A stretch of 64,000 nucleotides of DNA from Chamaesiphon minutus PCC 6605 (lineage in GTDB: Bacteria > Cyanobacteriota > Cyanobacteriia > Cyanobacteriales > Chamaesiphonaceae): the NCBI RefSeq assembly GCF_000317145.1, contig NC_019697.1:2480001-2544000 (forward strand), in the 5' to 3' direction. The notes below the pieces were generated by a model that did no database searches, was not told the origin of the DNA, and worked only from the letters and a program-made list of their open reading frames with translations. Position numbers and translations under genes: made by a program. Shown one piece after another: positions 46,121-55,063 of this stretch (its first letter is position 1; each line of letters opens with the position of its first letter).

Positions 46121-46653
46121 TAAGCTGTCGAGTATTTAGATCGTGTATGAGATGTTTTGAAAGGGGGAGCGGGGAAACAGACGCGATCTGCTTATGGCGA
46201 TCGAGAATCATCCCTCGAATCAGCAACACCCCTCATCGCTGCTTCAGTTTTAATTGTCGATCGATTTTCCTTGTAGCGCAATTAAAAAGATTCCACAGAA
46301 TATCGATCGCTCTAAATAGCAGCAGAAATTAGCCGGAAGGGCGGGTTTGTTTGAGATCGAACGGTACGATCGAGATTCGGTTAGCAAAAAGCGGATGCGT
46401 TCTGGTCGGAAAACCCGATCGTGAAAACGCACTAGCGACGCAGCGATCCTTCCAAGTAGTGTGCGTCAGCGGCTCGCAGCCGGGAGGTTGTCTTGATGCA
46501 ATTGTATGGGCGGGAAACCCGCCCACATTGCATCGCTTCCTCCCGGATTATGCGGATGCGCTCCGGTCGGGTTTCCCGACCATGGAAGCGCAACCAAGCA
46601 GCGAGACAAGACAAGTACCCGCCCCTAAAGAGCCATTTCTATACCAGAATGTC
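46121..46653. repeat. Spacer filled with CCCGACC/GGTCGGG-type hairpin repeats
   Basis: 533 bp with no gene. At 46400-46620 several hairpins of GGGAAACCCGCCC, GTCGGGTTTCCCGACC and CAGCCGGGAGGTT type lie in a row. One ends in GAGACAAGACAAG, the same tail as the copies at 52340, 54829 and 56352. Confidence 0.8.
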
Positions 46654-47565
46654 CTACGGAAGAGGATTTCCGCCAGTGACCCCGTACACCTCGCCAGTCA
46701 CATAACTGGACTCTTGCGAAGCCAAGAGCACGTAAATCGGAGCTAGCTCGGCAGGTTGCCCCGGTCGTTTTAGTGGCAGTTTCGCGCCGAGGTTAGGAAT
46801 TTTTTCCGTTGGTTGACCACCGCTGATTTGTAGAGGCGTCCAAACTGGCCCTGGTGCCACTACATTGGCGCGGATACCTTTAGCTGCTACCTGCTTGGCC
46901 AGCGACTTGGTAAAAGCAACAATAGTAGACTTGGTGGATGCGTAATCGAGCAAGTTTGGTGAAGGCTGATATGCCTGAATGGATGACGTGTTGATAATTG
47001 TGGCTCCAGGCGGCAACAGGGGCACTGCTGCTTTGCAGATCCAGAACAAAGCATAAACATTTGTCTTAAAGGTCTGGTCGAACTGCTCTGTCGTCAGGTC
47101 TTCAATGTCTTCGACAGCCTGCTGTTTCCCGGCGACATTCACCAGGATATCGAGTCCGCCCAGAGCTTTATGTCCTTGCTCTACCAACGTTTTGCAAAAG
47201 CTTTCCTCGCTGATATCGCCAGGTAGCGTCACGGCTTTCTGTCCGGCAGCTTCGATTAGTTCGACTACTTCTTGAGCATCTTTTTCTTCGCTTTCTAAGT
47301 AGTTGAGCACGATATCTGCCCCTTCGCGAGCAAAGGCGATCGCGGTGGCACGTCCAATCCCCGAATCGGCTCCAGTGATTAGTGCTTTGCGTCCAGCTAA
47401 ACGGCCAAAGCCTTGATAACTTTCTTCACCATGGTCTGGCTTTGGCGACATTTCCTGCGCTAATCCTGGCTCTGACTGAGGCTGTTTGTCAAACTCTGGC
47501 TGCGGGTACTGCTCGAGCGGATCTTGCATGGCAAATTGGTTTTTGGTCGTAGCAACGTTAGTCAT
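46654..47565 (-). CDS. Short-chain dehydrogenase, long YghA-like subfamily
   Basis: 303 aa. An N-terminal extension of about 55 residues ([16 protein letters not shown]) is typical of the YghA/GsiB-like stress SDRs. The Rossmann fold has [20 protein letters not shown] (TGxxxGIG), ILVNVAGKQ (NAG), INTSSIQAY (Ser) and [11 protein letters not shown] (YxxxK), then the conserved [10 protein letters not shown] and [12 protein letters not shown]. All catalytic residues present; probably NAD(P)-dependent with an unknown carbonyl or alcohol substrate. C-rich CCCATTA repeats occupy its leader (47569-47610). Confidence 0.93.
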   Translation of the reverse strand: MTNVATTKNQFAMQDPLEQYPQPEFDKQPQSEPGLAQEMSPKPDHGEESYQGFGRLAGRKALITGADSGIGRATAIAFAREGADIVLNYLESEEKDAQEVVELIEAAGQKAVTLPGDISEESFCKTLVEQGHKALGGLDILVNVAGKQQAVEDIEDLTTEQFDQTFKTNVYALFWICKAAVPLLPPGATIINTSSIQAYQPSPNLLDYASTKSTIVAFTKSLAKQVAAKGIRANVVAPGPVWTPLQISGGQPTEKIPNLGAKLPLKRPGQPAELAPIYVLLASQESSYVTGEVYGVTGGNPLP

Positions 47566-47706
47566 ATGTGAGGGGTAATGGGTAATGGGTAAGGAAAAAA
47601 CTGATTTGGTTGGGGTTGGATATATCGATCGGGTTTAAAACCTTTACCCACGACCCCATCCACACCAGAGCAATTTAACTAGCAACTTGGCGATCGATAA
47701 ACTGGG

Positions 47707-48216
47707 CTATTGCAAATCGACTTTGACATTTTCCGTCATATTTTCGCGCTCGCCAGTGGTAGTGGCTTGGACGAACCCGACGGCTTTGGCCAACCAAGTT
47801 GCGGGAGAATCCCAATACTCGCCTTTGGTGGTGGTGATTTTGAGCAGGGCGATATCGGGTTCGTCGAGTTCTTTGGGAAACCAGGCTTTGAGTTCTGGCT
47901 TCCAGAGTTCTTGAATTTTGGCGCGATCTGTTACCAGTTCGGCGGTGCCGCACAGCGAGACATAGCACTGCTTATCGGGAGCTGAGAAGCTGACATTGAC
48001 ATGATTATTGCGATCGACTTCGGTCACTTTATGGGAACTACCGTAGGTAAAAAACCACAGGTCGCCATTTGCTTCGACTTGGCCATTGACAGACATCGGA
48101 CGGCTCCGCAGGCAGCCATCGTCATCTAGGGTCGTCAACATACACAAGTCGATGTCTTTAATGAGGTCGCGGATTTTTTCGATGGATTGAGTCTGGTTTT
48201 CGGTTGCGTTTGCCAT
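47707..48216 (-). CDS. Pyridoxamine 5'-phosphate oxidase-like general stress protein
   Basis: 169 aa. Split-barrel flavin-binding fold: CMLTTLDDDGCLRSRPMSV, DLWFFTYGSSHKVTEVDRNN, HVNVSFSAPDKQCYVSLCG and AWFPKELDEPDIALLKIT. This is the general stress protein 26-like group, which binds FMN/FAD or F420-type cofactors; a true PNPOx function is unlikely. Fits the redox/stress neighbourhood. Confidence 0.88.
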   Translation of the reverse strand: MANATENQTQSIEKIRDLIKDIDLCMLTTLDDDGCLRSRPMSVNGQVEANGDLWFFTYGSSHKVTEVDRNNHVNVSFSAPDKQCYVSLCGTAELVTDRAKIQELWKPELKAWFPKELDEPDIALLKITTTKGEYWDSPATWLAKAVGFVQATTTGERENMTENVKVDLQ

Positions 48217-48357
48217 TGGGTTGATTCTTTAATTTGGATATGGTGGTTATGTGCGTGATTGTCAGCTTCGTTCGTCACCGTCTGGATTGCCCGTTGCTCC
48301 CATAACGAGAACGATCCGATTTGAATTTTCCATTGTTTGAGCTACTATGTAGAGTGA

Positions 48358-49032
48358 TTAATTTGCAATCCGATCGCCAGCACTGCCATCTGCAACCACC
48401 GTTGAGAGTATACTGGTAGGCGGTTTTGCAGGCACAGTCCAGAAGTAAATATTATGCGTCCGTCCGTTGACTTGCACTTGTGCGGTCTGTTCTGGCTTCC
48501 ATTCACCCATCCCAAAATCGTGAGAAACAATCCGCGTACCGGGTTTGAGTTGGCTGAGCAACTGCGGTCTGAGTTTGACATTGAGTTCGGGTAGCAAATA
48601 CAGCGTGACCACCGTAGCGTCGCTAAACTTGCTCTGAAACAAGTCTTGGTTGAGAAACCGCACTCGATCGCTCACGCCTGCTTGTTTGGCATTGGCATTG
48701 GCTTCTTTAATGCGTTGTGGGTTAATGTCAATGCCAGTAGCGCGAATGCCAAATTTTTGGGCAGCGGTGACGGGAATGCGCCCGTCGCCACTACCCAAGT
48801 CGTACAACACATCATTGCGATTGACTTTAGCGATCGCTAACATGCGATCGACTACTTCCGGCGGCGTGGGTACATAGACGACATCGGGCTGGCGTAATGG
48901 CTGAGATTGGGTAGTAGCCGCTGGGGTTTGGACTTGGGTAGACTCGTTAGCAACAGGAGTTTGGCTGCATCCCACGCTAATGAGACCGATCCCACATAGC
49001 AGCAAAGCGATCGGGTGTCGAACTGAAATCAT
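48358..49032 (-). CDS. Lipoprotein with SAM-dependent methyltransferase domain, copy 1
   Basis: 224 aa. The N-terminus is a lipoprotein signal (LLLCGIGLISVGC, lipobox with Cys about 22), then a Ser/Thr/Gln-rich linker and a class I methyltransferase core. Core motifs: DVLYDLGSGDGRIPVTAAQK (motif I), ATGIDINPQRIKEANANAK (acidic end of strand 2), RVRFLNQDLFQ, and VVTLYLLPELNVKLRPQLLS. The order matches cyanobacterial and proteobacterial 'SAM methyltransferase' lipoproteins. A paralogue is encoded at 51529-52179. The predicted location outside the cytoplasm is odd for a SAM enzyme. Confidence 0.87.
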   Translation of the reverse strand: MISVRHPIALLLCGIGLISVGCSQTPVANESTQVQTPAATTQSQPLRQPDVVYVPTPPEVVDRMLAIAKVNRNDVLYDLGSGDGRIPVTAAQKFGIRATGIDINPQRIKEANANAKQAGVSDRVRFLNQDLFQSKFSDATVVTLYLLPELNVKLRPQLLSQLKPGTRIVSHDFGMGEWKPEQTAQVQVNGRTHNIYFWTVPAKPPTSILSTVVADGSAGDRIAN

Positions 49033-49115
49033 CGATTTCTCCTAAAATTAACTTGCGGTCGAACTCGATCGGAATCATCTGCTGACTCTGAGCGCGAATC
49101 TAGGCTGTTGCCAGA

Positions 49116-49445
49116 TTAATTCAGTACTTCTACCTCTTTGTGAGTCTCAAATACACAATTCGATAGCGGGTGAGCGATGCAAATTAATACGTATCCCTGA
49201 GCGATTTGTTCTTCACTCAGAGCCGATCCTTCTGACTGGTCTACTTCACCTTCGTTGGCGTAGCCTCTCCCCTGGAGAATCGTCTTGACAGTGCATGTCG
49301 AGCAAATGCCTTGCCGACAGGAATATGGTAATTCCATACCTTGTTCCTCGGCAGTTTCGAGGATAGAGGTTGCATCTGGTACTTCAAAAGTTTTATCGAT
49401 GCCTTCGGCTTGGTTATATAGTCTGACCTGGTACGAACTTGCCAT
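49116..49445 (-). CDS. Plant-type [2Fe-2S] ferredoxin with an 11-codon repeat insertion
   Basis: 109 aa from ATG 49445 (MASSYQVRLYNQAEG). Cluster ligands: Cys43, Cys48, Cys51 in YSCRQGICSTC, and Cys91 in YVLICIAHP. Plant-type ferredoxins have 29 residues between the third and fourth Cys; here there are 39. The extra residues (TILQGRGYANE, residues 55-65) are encoded by 49251-49283, a copy of a dispersed repeat also present at 41461-41492. It is in frame and the rest of the protein is intact, so it may still bind the cluster. Alternatively it is a recently altered, poorly working isoform. Electron carrier for reductases. Confidence 0.93.
   Translation of the reverse strand: MASSYQVRLYNQAEGIDKTFEVPDATSILETAEEQGMELPYSCRQGICSTCTVKTILQGRGYANEGEVDQSEGSALSEEQIAQGYVLICIAHPLSNCVFETHKEVEVLN
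49251..49283. repeat. Interspersed GGCGTAGCCTCTCC...GGAGA repeat inside the ferredoxin gene
   Basis: About 30 bp shared with 41461-41492 (CGTTGGCGTAGCCTCTCC, then TGGAGA and TCG). Shorter relatives lie at 10148-10170, 12038-12060 and 41662-41682. Its CTCC...GGAG ends are complementary. Confidence 0.85.
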
Positions 49446-50074
49446 GCGATAAAGTCTCCAATTATGCGAGCAAAATCTAGAACGAGCAGAAATTTTCGAT
49501 CGACACTGCAATTGAGCGTTAAAAAATCCAGTTGCGATCGTTCTACTTTGCTGGAGATTTGCTAACTGGATATTGTTGCTATTATAAATATTTATACTGG
49601 TCTAATTACATCTATCGATCGAGGTATAGACATATTTGCGAAAAATAGATGCTAGTCTATGCAATCTATTTACATCGCTCTTGTTGTGGCGATCGACGTA
49701 GCAAGTTGCGTACATCTCTCTCTTTTGGATGATGCTCGATCGAGATTAGTACCTTAGTTTAGATTTTAGAGTATGATGGGTAACACGCGGATTTTGAGGG
49801 ATGTCGATCTCTTTAGATCTAACTCTCAGATTGGATCTCAGCTCGAAAGCTCTCCCGGTAGGTAGATGGAGCGATCGAGTATTACCTGCACATTTATTTT
49901 TTTATAAATAGAGCGAATTATTAGAGTGGTAGCAAAATATAAATTTCGCTGCCAATTTGCCACAACAATTAAAATTGTCATGTTCCCGACTTCTCGAAGA
50001 ATTTGGGGTGATGAATCTAGCTGAATCGTTTCCAAGTCGAAGTTCGCTATTAACTTAGCAAAAAAGGTAAAAAT
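49446..50074. other. Divergent spacer between ferredoxin and permease genes
   Basis: 629 bp, no gene, RNA or strong repeat recognised. It should contain both promoters. Confidence 0.6.
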
Positions 50075-51439
50075 GTGAGTATAATCGATCGCTCTCATCA
50101 ACTCGAAACCGCAGATGTTAATACGGCTGCACCTAGACCTTCGCTCAGATTGACAGACGCGATCGCGTTAATTGTCGGGCTAGTAATTGGTGCCGGAATC
50201 TTTGAGACTCCAGCTATAGTTGCTGCCAACACCAATAGTCAAAGTGCCGTTTTGCAAGCTTGGATACTCGGCGGAGTAATTTCAATTATCGGAGCATTAT
50301 GTTATGCCGAATTAGCGACTACATATCCCTATGTTGGTGGTAGTTACGATTACTTAAAACGCGCCTTCGGTCAATCAATTGCAATCTTGTTTGCGTGGGC
50401 GCGAATGAGTGTAATTCAGACTGGATCGATCGCGCTACTCGCATTTGTATGTGGAGATTATGCTTCCCAGTTATGGCGATTGGGCAGCTTTTCGTCATCG
50501 ATTTATGCTGCACTGGCGATCGCGCTGCTCACGGCTCTCAATCTGTTGGGCATCAAGCACAGTAAACGGTTGCAAAACTGGCTGACAATTACCACGATCT
50601 TGGGGTTGTTGGCTGTCATTATCATCGGTTTGACTGTAGCTCCAGCTCCAGCTCTAATGACGACTGCGCCTGCATCTAGCGAGCCTACCAAATCTTGGGG
50701 ATCGGCAATGGTGTTCGTGCTGTTGTCTTATGGTGGTTGGAACGAAGCTGCTTACATCGCGGCGGAGATTAAGAATTATCAGCGTAACATCGTGCGATCG
50801 CTCCTCTGGGGGATCGGCATTATTACCGCTTTATATGTGCTCATCAATCTAGCATATCTTAACGGATTGGGCTTGGCTGGAATGGCACAGTCCCAAGCGG
50901 TAGCCGCAGATTTGCTCAGGCGTGCGCTAGGCGAGCCAGGAGCCGTGCTAATTAGCCTGTTGGTGGTAGTTTGCACGCTCGACTCGATTAACGCCACCAT
51001 TTTTACGGGCGCGCGTACTACCTTTGCACTGGGTCAAGATGTGGCTGTATTCCGATTTTTGGGTGTCTGGCAAGATCGTCCGAATACGCCTGCTACCGCC
51101 TATTTACTCCAGGGGGCAATCTCCCTAGCTCTTGTCGGACTCGGCACCATCACCCGCGATGGGTTTAAAACGATGGTCGATTATACCGCGCCCATTTTCT
51201 GGTTTTTCTTTTTGCTTAGCAGCCTGTCGTTGTTGGTGCTGCGAGTGCGCGATCCCGATCGCATCCGACCGTTTCGGGTACCGCTATACCCGATTTTACC
51301 GCTCCTATTTTGTGCTGCTTGTGGCTATTTACTTTACTCTAGCTTAGTCTTTACCGGAACTGGAGCGATCGTCGGTGTCATCGTGGTGGCACTGGGCATT
51401 CCATTCGTCTACTGGCATCGCCAACAACAGATTCAATGA
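50075..51439 (+). CDS. APC-family amino acid permease
   Basis: 454 aa from GTG 50075. Twelve predicted membrane helices. Conserved APC start IALIVGLVIGAGIFETPAIV (helix 1 with the GAGIF-type unwound segment), CYAELATTYPYVGGSYDYLK (helix 2-3), FVLLSYGGWNEAAYIAAEIK (helix 6) and FTGARTTFALGQDVAVF. It is related to y+LAT/serine-threonine type exchangers. Likely proton- or exchange-driven amino acid transport at the cytoplasmic membrane; the substrate is not predictable. Confidence 0.93.
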   Translation: MSIIDRSHQLETADVNTAAPRPSLRLTDAIALIVGLVIGAGIFETPAIVAANTNSQSAVLQAWILGGVISIIGALCYAELATTYPYVGGSYDYLKRAFGQSIAILFAWARMSVIQTGSIALLAFVCGDYASQLWRLGSFSSSIYAALAIALLTALNLLGIKHSKRLQNWLTITTILGLLAVIIIGLTVAPAPALMTTAPASSEPTKSWGSAMVFVLLSYGGWNEAAYIAAEIKNYQRNIVRSLLWGIGIITALYVLINLAYLNGLGLAGMAQSQAVAADLLRRALGEPGAVLISLLVVVCTLDSINATIFTGARTTFALGQDVAVFRFLGVWQDRPNTPATAYLLQGAISLALVGLGTITRDGFKTMVDYTAPIFWFFFLLSSLSLLVLRVRDPDRIRPFRVPLYPILPLLFCAACGYLLYSSLVFTGTGAIVGVIVVALGIPFVYWHRQQQIQ

Positions 51440-51492
51440 GAGGGGAAAGGGTAAAGGGACATAATTTCATCAGCCTTTACCCCTTTCCCCTC
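51437..51492. repeat. Complementary G-rich/C-rich repeats between permease and methyltransferase
   Basis: GAGGGGAAAGGGTAAAGG at about 51437-51455 is complementary to CCTTTACCCCTTTCCCCTC at 51474-51492 with one bulge. The first overlaps the permease stop; the second lies in the leader of the next gene. Confidence 0.88.
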
Positions 51493-51528
51493 AATAAACA
51501 CATCAATACTAATAACGAGGAAAAGATC

Positions 51529-52179
51529 GTGAAACGACCCTATCTGTTCGAGCTATTAATTACCGGAGTCTGCATTGTCGGAGCGAGCATCACTGGCTGC
51601 ACGCAATCATCAATTATCGCAACCACAGAAATCGATCGAGCTGTGGCACAAACAGCTCCTACCGATGGCAATTCTCCCTCACCAGCGCAACCAGTTCAAA
51701 AAGATGTGCCTTATGTCCCCACGCCGACACCTGTTGTTAACGAAATGCTCCGAATTGCCAATGTCAATAAGAATGATGTGCTCTACGATCTTGGTAGTGG
51801 CGATGGTCGGATCGTGATAACCGCCGCCCAAAAATTTGGGACTCGTGGCGTCGGTATTGACATCGACCCTCAGCGGATTAAAGAGGCAAATCAAAATGCT
51901 CGCAAAGCTAGAGTAACCGATCGCGTTCAGTTCCGCCAGCAAAATTTATTTGAAACAGATTTTAGCAATGCTACGGTCGTGACGCTGTATCTGTTGCCAG
52001 AAATCAACTTGAAGCTCAGACCCAAATTGCTCAGCCAACTCAAGCCTGGAACGCGGATCGTCTCTCACGCTTTTGATATGGGTGACTGGAAGCCCCAAAA
52101 AGTCGTAAATGTCGGCGGTCAAACTATCTATTATTGGACGGTACCACGGAAAGCTACCGCCTTGCCAGTGAGAAGTTAG
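51529..52179 (+). CDS. Lipoprotein with SAM-dependent methyltransferase domain, copy 2
   Basis: 216 aa from GTG 51529, with GAGG 8 nt upstream; the longer frame runs through repeat DNA. Lipobox GASITGC near residue 22-23, a low-complexity linker, then a methyltransferase core nearly the same as copy 1 (DVLYDLGSGDGRIVITAAQK, VGIDIDPQRIKEANQNARK, VVTLYLLPEINLKLRPKLLS). The C-terminus is shorter than in copy 1. Both copies lack fused partners and sit 2.5 kb apart in opposite orientation, an inverted duplication around the ferredoxin and permease genes. Confidence 0.87.
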   Translation: MKRPYLFELLITGVCIVGASITGCTQSSIIATTEIDRAVAQTAPTDGNSPSPAQPVQKDVPYVPTPTPVVNEMLRIANVNKNDVLYDLGSGDGRIVITAAQKFGTRGVGIDIDPQRIKEANQNARKARVTDRVQFRQQNLFETDFSNATVVTLYLLPEINLKLRPKLLSQLKPGTRIVSHAFDMGDWKPQKVVNVGGQTIYYWTVPRKATALPVRS

Positions 52180-52184
52180 GTCTT

Positions 52185-52396
52185 AGAGGATGTCTGAAAA
52201 CTCAATTCCGTTAAGCTTAAACCCTAGAAAATCCCCCCTAGACCCCCTTAAAAAGGGGGGAACCAGACTCTTAGTCCCCCTTTTTAAGGGGGATTTAGCG
52301 GCGCATCGAACGGGAGGTTCCCTCCCGTTTGTGTGCGACAAGACAGGGGGATTTACCCACTGCAAACGAAGCAATTAGACTTTTCAGACATCCTCT
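52185..52396. mobile_element. MITE-like element with perfect 16-bp terminal inverted repeats
   Basis: Ends AGAGGATGTCTGAAAA (52185-52200) and its exact complement (52381-52396). Inside are an AAAATCCCCCCTAGACCCCC / CCCTTTTTAAGGGGGATTTA-type nested hairpin and a GGGAGGTTCCCTCCC hairpin with a GCGACAAGACAG tail. It is flanked on both sides by TTAGGTC-like direct repeats, a possible target duplication that is blurred by local repeats. Confidence 0.85.
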
Positions 52397-52473
52397 TAGG
52401 TCTTAGGTCTTAGAAGAACCTCTGCGTCGCGCATATTCTCTAAAACCTAAAGCCTAAAGCAACTTGGGCTGAT

Positions 52474-53226
52474 TTAAGAGAAACCAAGTGGTGCAGGTTG
52501 ACGATCGAGTAATGACATCAATAGATCGAGGCTGATGTCATTCAAATCGTGGATGATTAAATTGGCAGCAGCAAAATCTCGATCGGTATTACTAGCGTCA
52601 GGAGTACCGATCGTAATAATTCCGGCGGCTTTAGCTGCGGCGATGCCGACTGGTGTATCTTCGATGGCGATGGCTTCATTAGCGGCGATTTGGAGCTGTT
52701 TGAGGCAATAAATATAGGCGTCGGGAGCGGGTTTGGCGCGCTCGATCGACTCGATCGTGACGATGGTGGCAAATCTGTCAAATGGGAGTAAATCGGCTAA
52801 AGCGGTGCGTAATCCGTCGATATTTTCTAGAGTTGTCGCGGTACACAGTGCGAGGTGAATGCCGTTGTTAGCGCACAGTTCGATTGTTTCGGCTACGCCG
52901 GGACGCGGACGGAGGTGCAGATCTGCCAGCATGGCCATATACAGTCCGGTTTTGGCTTTGTGGAGGGCGGCAATCGTGCTGTCTGTAACGTTGATGCGGG
53001 CGAGATCGGCGTCGCGATAGGCGCGCATTCGTTGTGGATCGCTTTTAATTTTGAGCAGGTCGTTGTAGGTTTGAGCTGTCCAGTGCCAGTCGAGTCCAGC
53101 GGCTGCAAATGCTTCGTTGAATGCTTGTCGCTGAATGTCGGATGTTTCGGAGATTGGGCTGTTGGGGTAGTCTGGGTCTGTGTGGTGGAGGGGTGTGCCA
53201 AAAATAACTGCTTTGAGTTGGGGCAT
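52474..53226 (-). CDS. HAD-superfamily (CbbY/PGM-like) protein lacking the nucleophile motif
   Basis: 250 aa. Subclass IA HAD with cap domain: motif II LCTATTLENIDGLR, motif III SIERAKPAPDAYIY (Lys), motif IV AIEDTPVGIAAAKAAG. Motif I, normally DxDGTL, is missing its aspartates. The N-terminus reads MPQLKAVIFGTPLHHTD where the family has AVIFDVDGTL..T. The fit is best explained by loss of three codons (D-V-D). Without the nucleophile it should not act as a phosphatase or phosphomutase. The frame is otherwise intact and full length. Confidence 0.88.
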   Translation of the reverse strand: MPQLKAVIFGTPLHHTDPDYPNSPISETSDIQRQAFNEAFAAAGLDWHWTAQTYNDLLKIKSDPQRMRAYRDADLARINVTDSTIAALHKAKTGLYMAMLADLHLRPRPGVAETIELCANNGIHLALCTATTLENIDGLRTALADLLPFDRFATIVTIESIERAKPAPDAYIYCLKQLQIAANEAIAIEDTPVGIAAAKAAGIITIGTPDASNTDRDFAAANLIIHDLNDISLDLLMSLLDRQPAPLGFS

Positions 53227-53949
53227 GATTTCAGTCTGGTTCCCTGATGGTTTGACGATCTATAAGTTGTAGAGTGCGAATATTTCTGGTGTTAGAGAAC
53301 CCGGATCTGGGGGAGGCTTCCCCCAGACCCCCCGTTGAGGGGCGGGACGCCGCCCCTCAAACTCCCCTGCGTATGTAGGTTGTCTGTGCTAGTGTAGTCT
53401 GGGTCGCTCTTACTTAGTGGCTGCGGGGTAGGGGTTTGCTGGTGCTTGGTTGGGTGGGTTGGGCACGAAACCCTCCCCTGGACATAGCTTTTTAATGGCT
53501 TTTTAATGGCTTTTTAATGGCTTTCTATTAGTTTCGATCGCCTAGTTTTTCTGTCTTCTCCCTACCCTCTACCCTCTATCCTCTGCCTAAAACCTAAAAC
53601 CTAAAGCCTAAATCCTAAAGCCTTAAACCTAGAGCCTAAAGCCTAAATCCTAAAGTCTAAAGTCTAAAGTCTAAAGCCTTAAACCTAGAGCCTAAAGCCT
53701 AAAGCCTAAAGCCTAAAGCCTAAAGCCTAAAGCCTAAAGCCTGCCCTCTACTCTCTACCCTCTAAACCCTCAACAACACTGGCTCGGCGTCGATGCGAAA
53801 CGGTGACGCACAACAACCTGAAGGAAACCGCCAAAGCTCGCGTTGCTGAGGTGCTAAACCGTCAGGAAAAAACTGCGGGCGCGCTTCACTGAGGCAAGAT
53901 ATGAGGTTACCCTTTGTGGCGATCGCGGCAATTTTAGAAGCGAGTAATC
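53227..53949. repeat. 723-bp repeat-rich spacer
   Basis: Two perfect hairpins: 53306-53327 (TCTGGGGGA arms) and 53335-53360 (11-bp arms TTGAGGGGCGG). Then three copies of CTTTTTAATGG at 53487-53522. Then a long run of CCTAAAG / CCTAAAT heptamers at 53586-53742, interrupted by CCTTAAACCTAGAG. 53790-53945 holds no recognised feature. Confidence 0.9.
53586..53742. repeat. CCTAAAG heptamer tandem array
   Basis: About 20 units, with seven or more perfect consecutive CCTAAAG copies at the right end. Confidence 0.95.
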
Positions 53950-54768
53950 TTATTTACTAGCCGAACCTGGTTCGCTCATTTTGCTGTACAATTCGGCTTT
54001 AAGGGGATCTGGTAAGACCTTGCTGACGACGCCTGCAACCTTAGTTAACAGAGATTCTGCCAAAACACTATCCTTACCATCCATGAGTGCCTCGAAGCCC
54101 ATTCTGGCGACCTCTGCGGGGTCGTCCTTTTTCTCTTGTTCGCCAACTTTGGTACCGTCCAATCCGGCGCGATCGAAGAAGTTGGTGTCGGTAGCTCCGG
54201 GCATCAGTGCGGTAACGCTAACGCCGCTATCTTTGAGTTCGTTGCGGAGTGCCTGCGAGAAGGAGTGGACGAAGGATTTGGAGGCAGCGTAGACAGCCTG
54301 ATATGGCCCTGGCATTTGAGACGCGATCGAGGATGTAAATAGCACTCGTCCTTGGCGACGTGCGACCATATCGGGTACGACGCGTTTGGCGAGGTGGACG
54401 GTGGAAGCGATGTTGAGTTCGATAATGTTGAGTTCTTCTTGGAGGTCGGTTTCGATGAAGGCTCCACCGACGCCGATGCCAGCATTAATCGCGATCGCCT
54501 CGACGGGTTTCCCGGCAGCCTGAATCTGTTTATATAGAGTTTCGACGCCATCGTAGGTAGCTAGATCTGCTTGGACGGTTTCGACTTTAGCTCCTAGCTG
54601 CTCGAAGGCTTCAGCTACCGCTTCGATGCGCTCGCCAGTAGATGTGACGAGGAGATCGAAGCCGTTTTTGGCAAACTGTTTGGCAAGTTCGTAGCCGATG
54701 CCACTAGAGGCCCCCGTTACTACCGCCAGTGGTCGAGTCGAATCATCGGTTGCGGAATAATTGGTCAT
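53950..54768 (-). CDS. Short-chain dehydrogenase (DltE/oxidoreductase type)
   Basis: 272 aa from ATG 54768 (MTNYSATDDSTRP); the longer frame reads spacer. TGASSGIGYELAKQFAKNG (cofactor loop), LLVTSTGERI, IAINAGIGVGGAF (NAG), VLFTSSIAS (Ser) and YAASKSFVHSFSQAL (YxxxK). C-terminal TALMPGATDTNFFDRAG. Classical SDR with all catalytic residues; the substrate is unknown. One of three SDR genes in this neighbourhood. Confidence 0.92.
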   Translation of the reverse strand: MTNYSATDDSTRPLAVVTGASSGIGYELAKQFAKNGFDLLVTSTGERIEAVAEAFEQLGAKVETVQADLATYDGVETLYKQIQAAGKPVEAIAINAGIGVGGAFIETDLQEELNIIELNIASTVHLAKRVVPDMVARRQGRVLFTSSIASQMPGPYQAVYAASKSFVHSFSQALRNELKDSGVSVTALMPGATDTNFFDRAGLDGTKVGEQEKKDDPAEVARMGFEALMDGKDSVLAESLLTKVAGVVSKVLPDPLKAELYSKMSEPGSASK

Positions 54769-54796
54769 TTGGATTGTGGATTGTAGATTGCGGCTC

Positions 54797-54838
54797 TCGC
54801 TCGTCGGGTTTCCCGACGGTTTAGAGAGACAAGACAGT
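54797..54838. repeat. GTCGGGTTTCCCGAC hairpin with GACAAGACA tail
   Basis: Hairpin TCGTCGGGTTTCCCGACGG followed by AGAGACAAGACAG; member of the dispersed family noted at 46.5, 52.3 and 56.3 kb. Confidence 0.75.
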
Positions 54839-55063
54839 GGATTTCGGATTGGGCGAGAAAATCGTACTGATTTTCTATCGGTTATAAATGCCAAATACTT
54901 CGATCGACGATCGATATCGATCTCTATTATTTTTAGTTTGATAAAATTGCAGGAATTTTAGTTAGAAGTCGATCGCTAGATCTGTAAAACTCTCATTAAA
55001 AATGCCCAAGTCGTTAATAGTGCATAGCACCCACAACCTGGTACATTTTTAACTTAATAGCGA

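Noticed and set aside
53586-53742. CRISPR array
   Set aside because: The units are 7-bp tandem repeats without spacers of uniform length; no cas genes nearby.
53787-53945. Possible gene remnant 3' of the SDR
   Set aside because: Composition looks coding-like, but no frame gives a recognisable protein segment.
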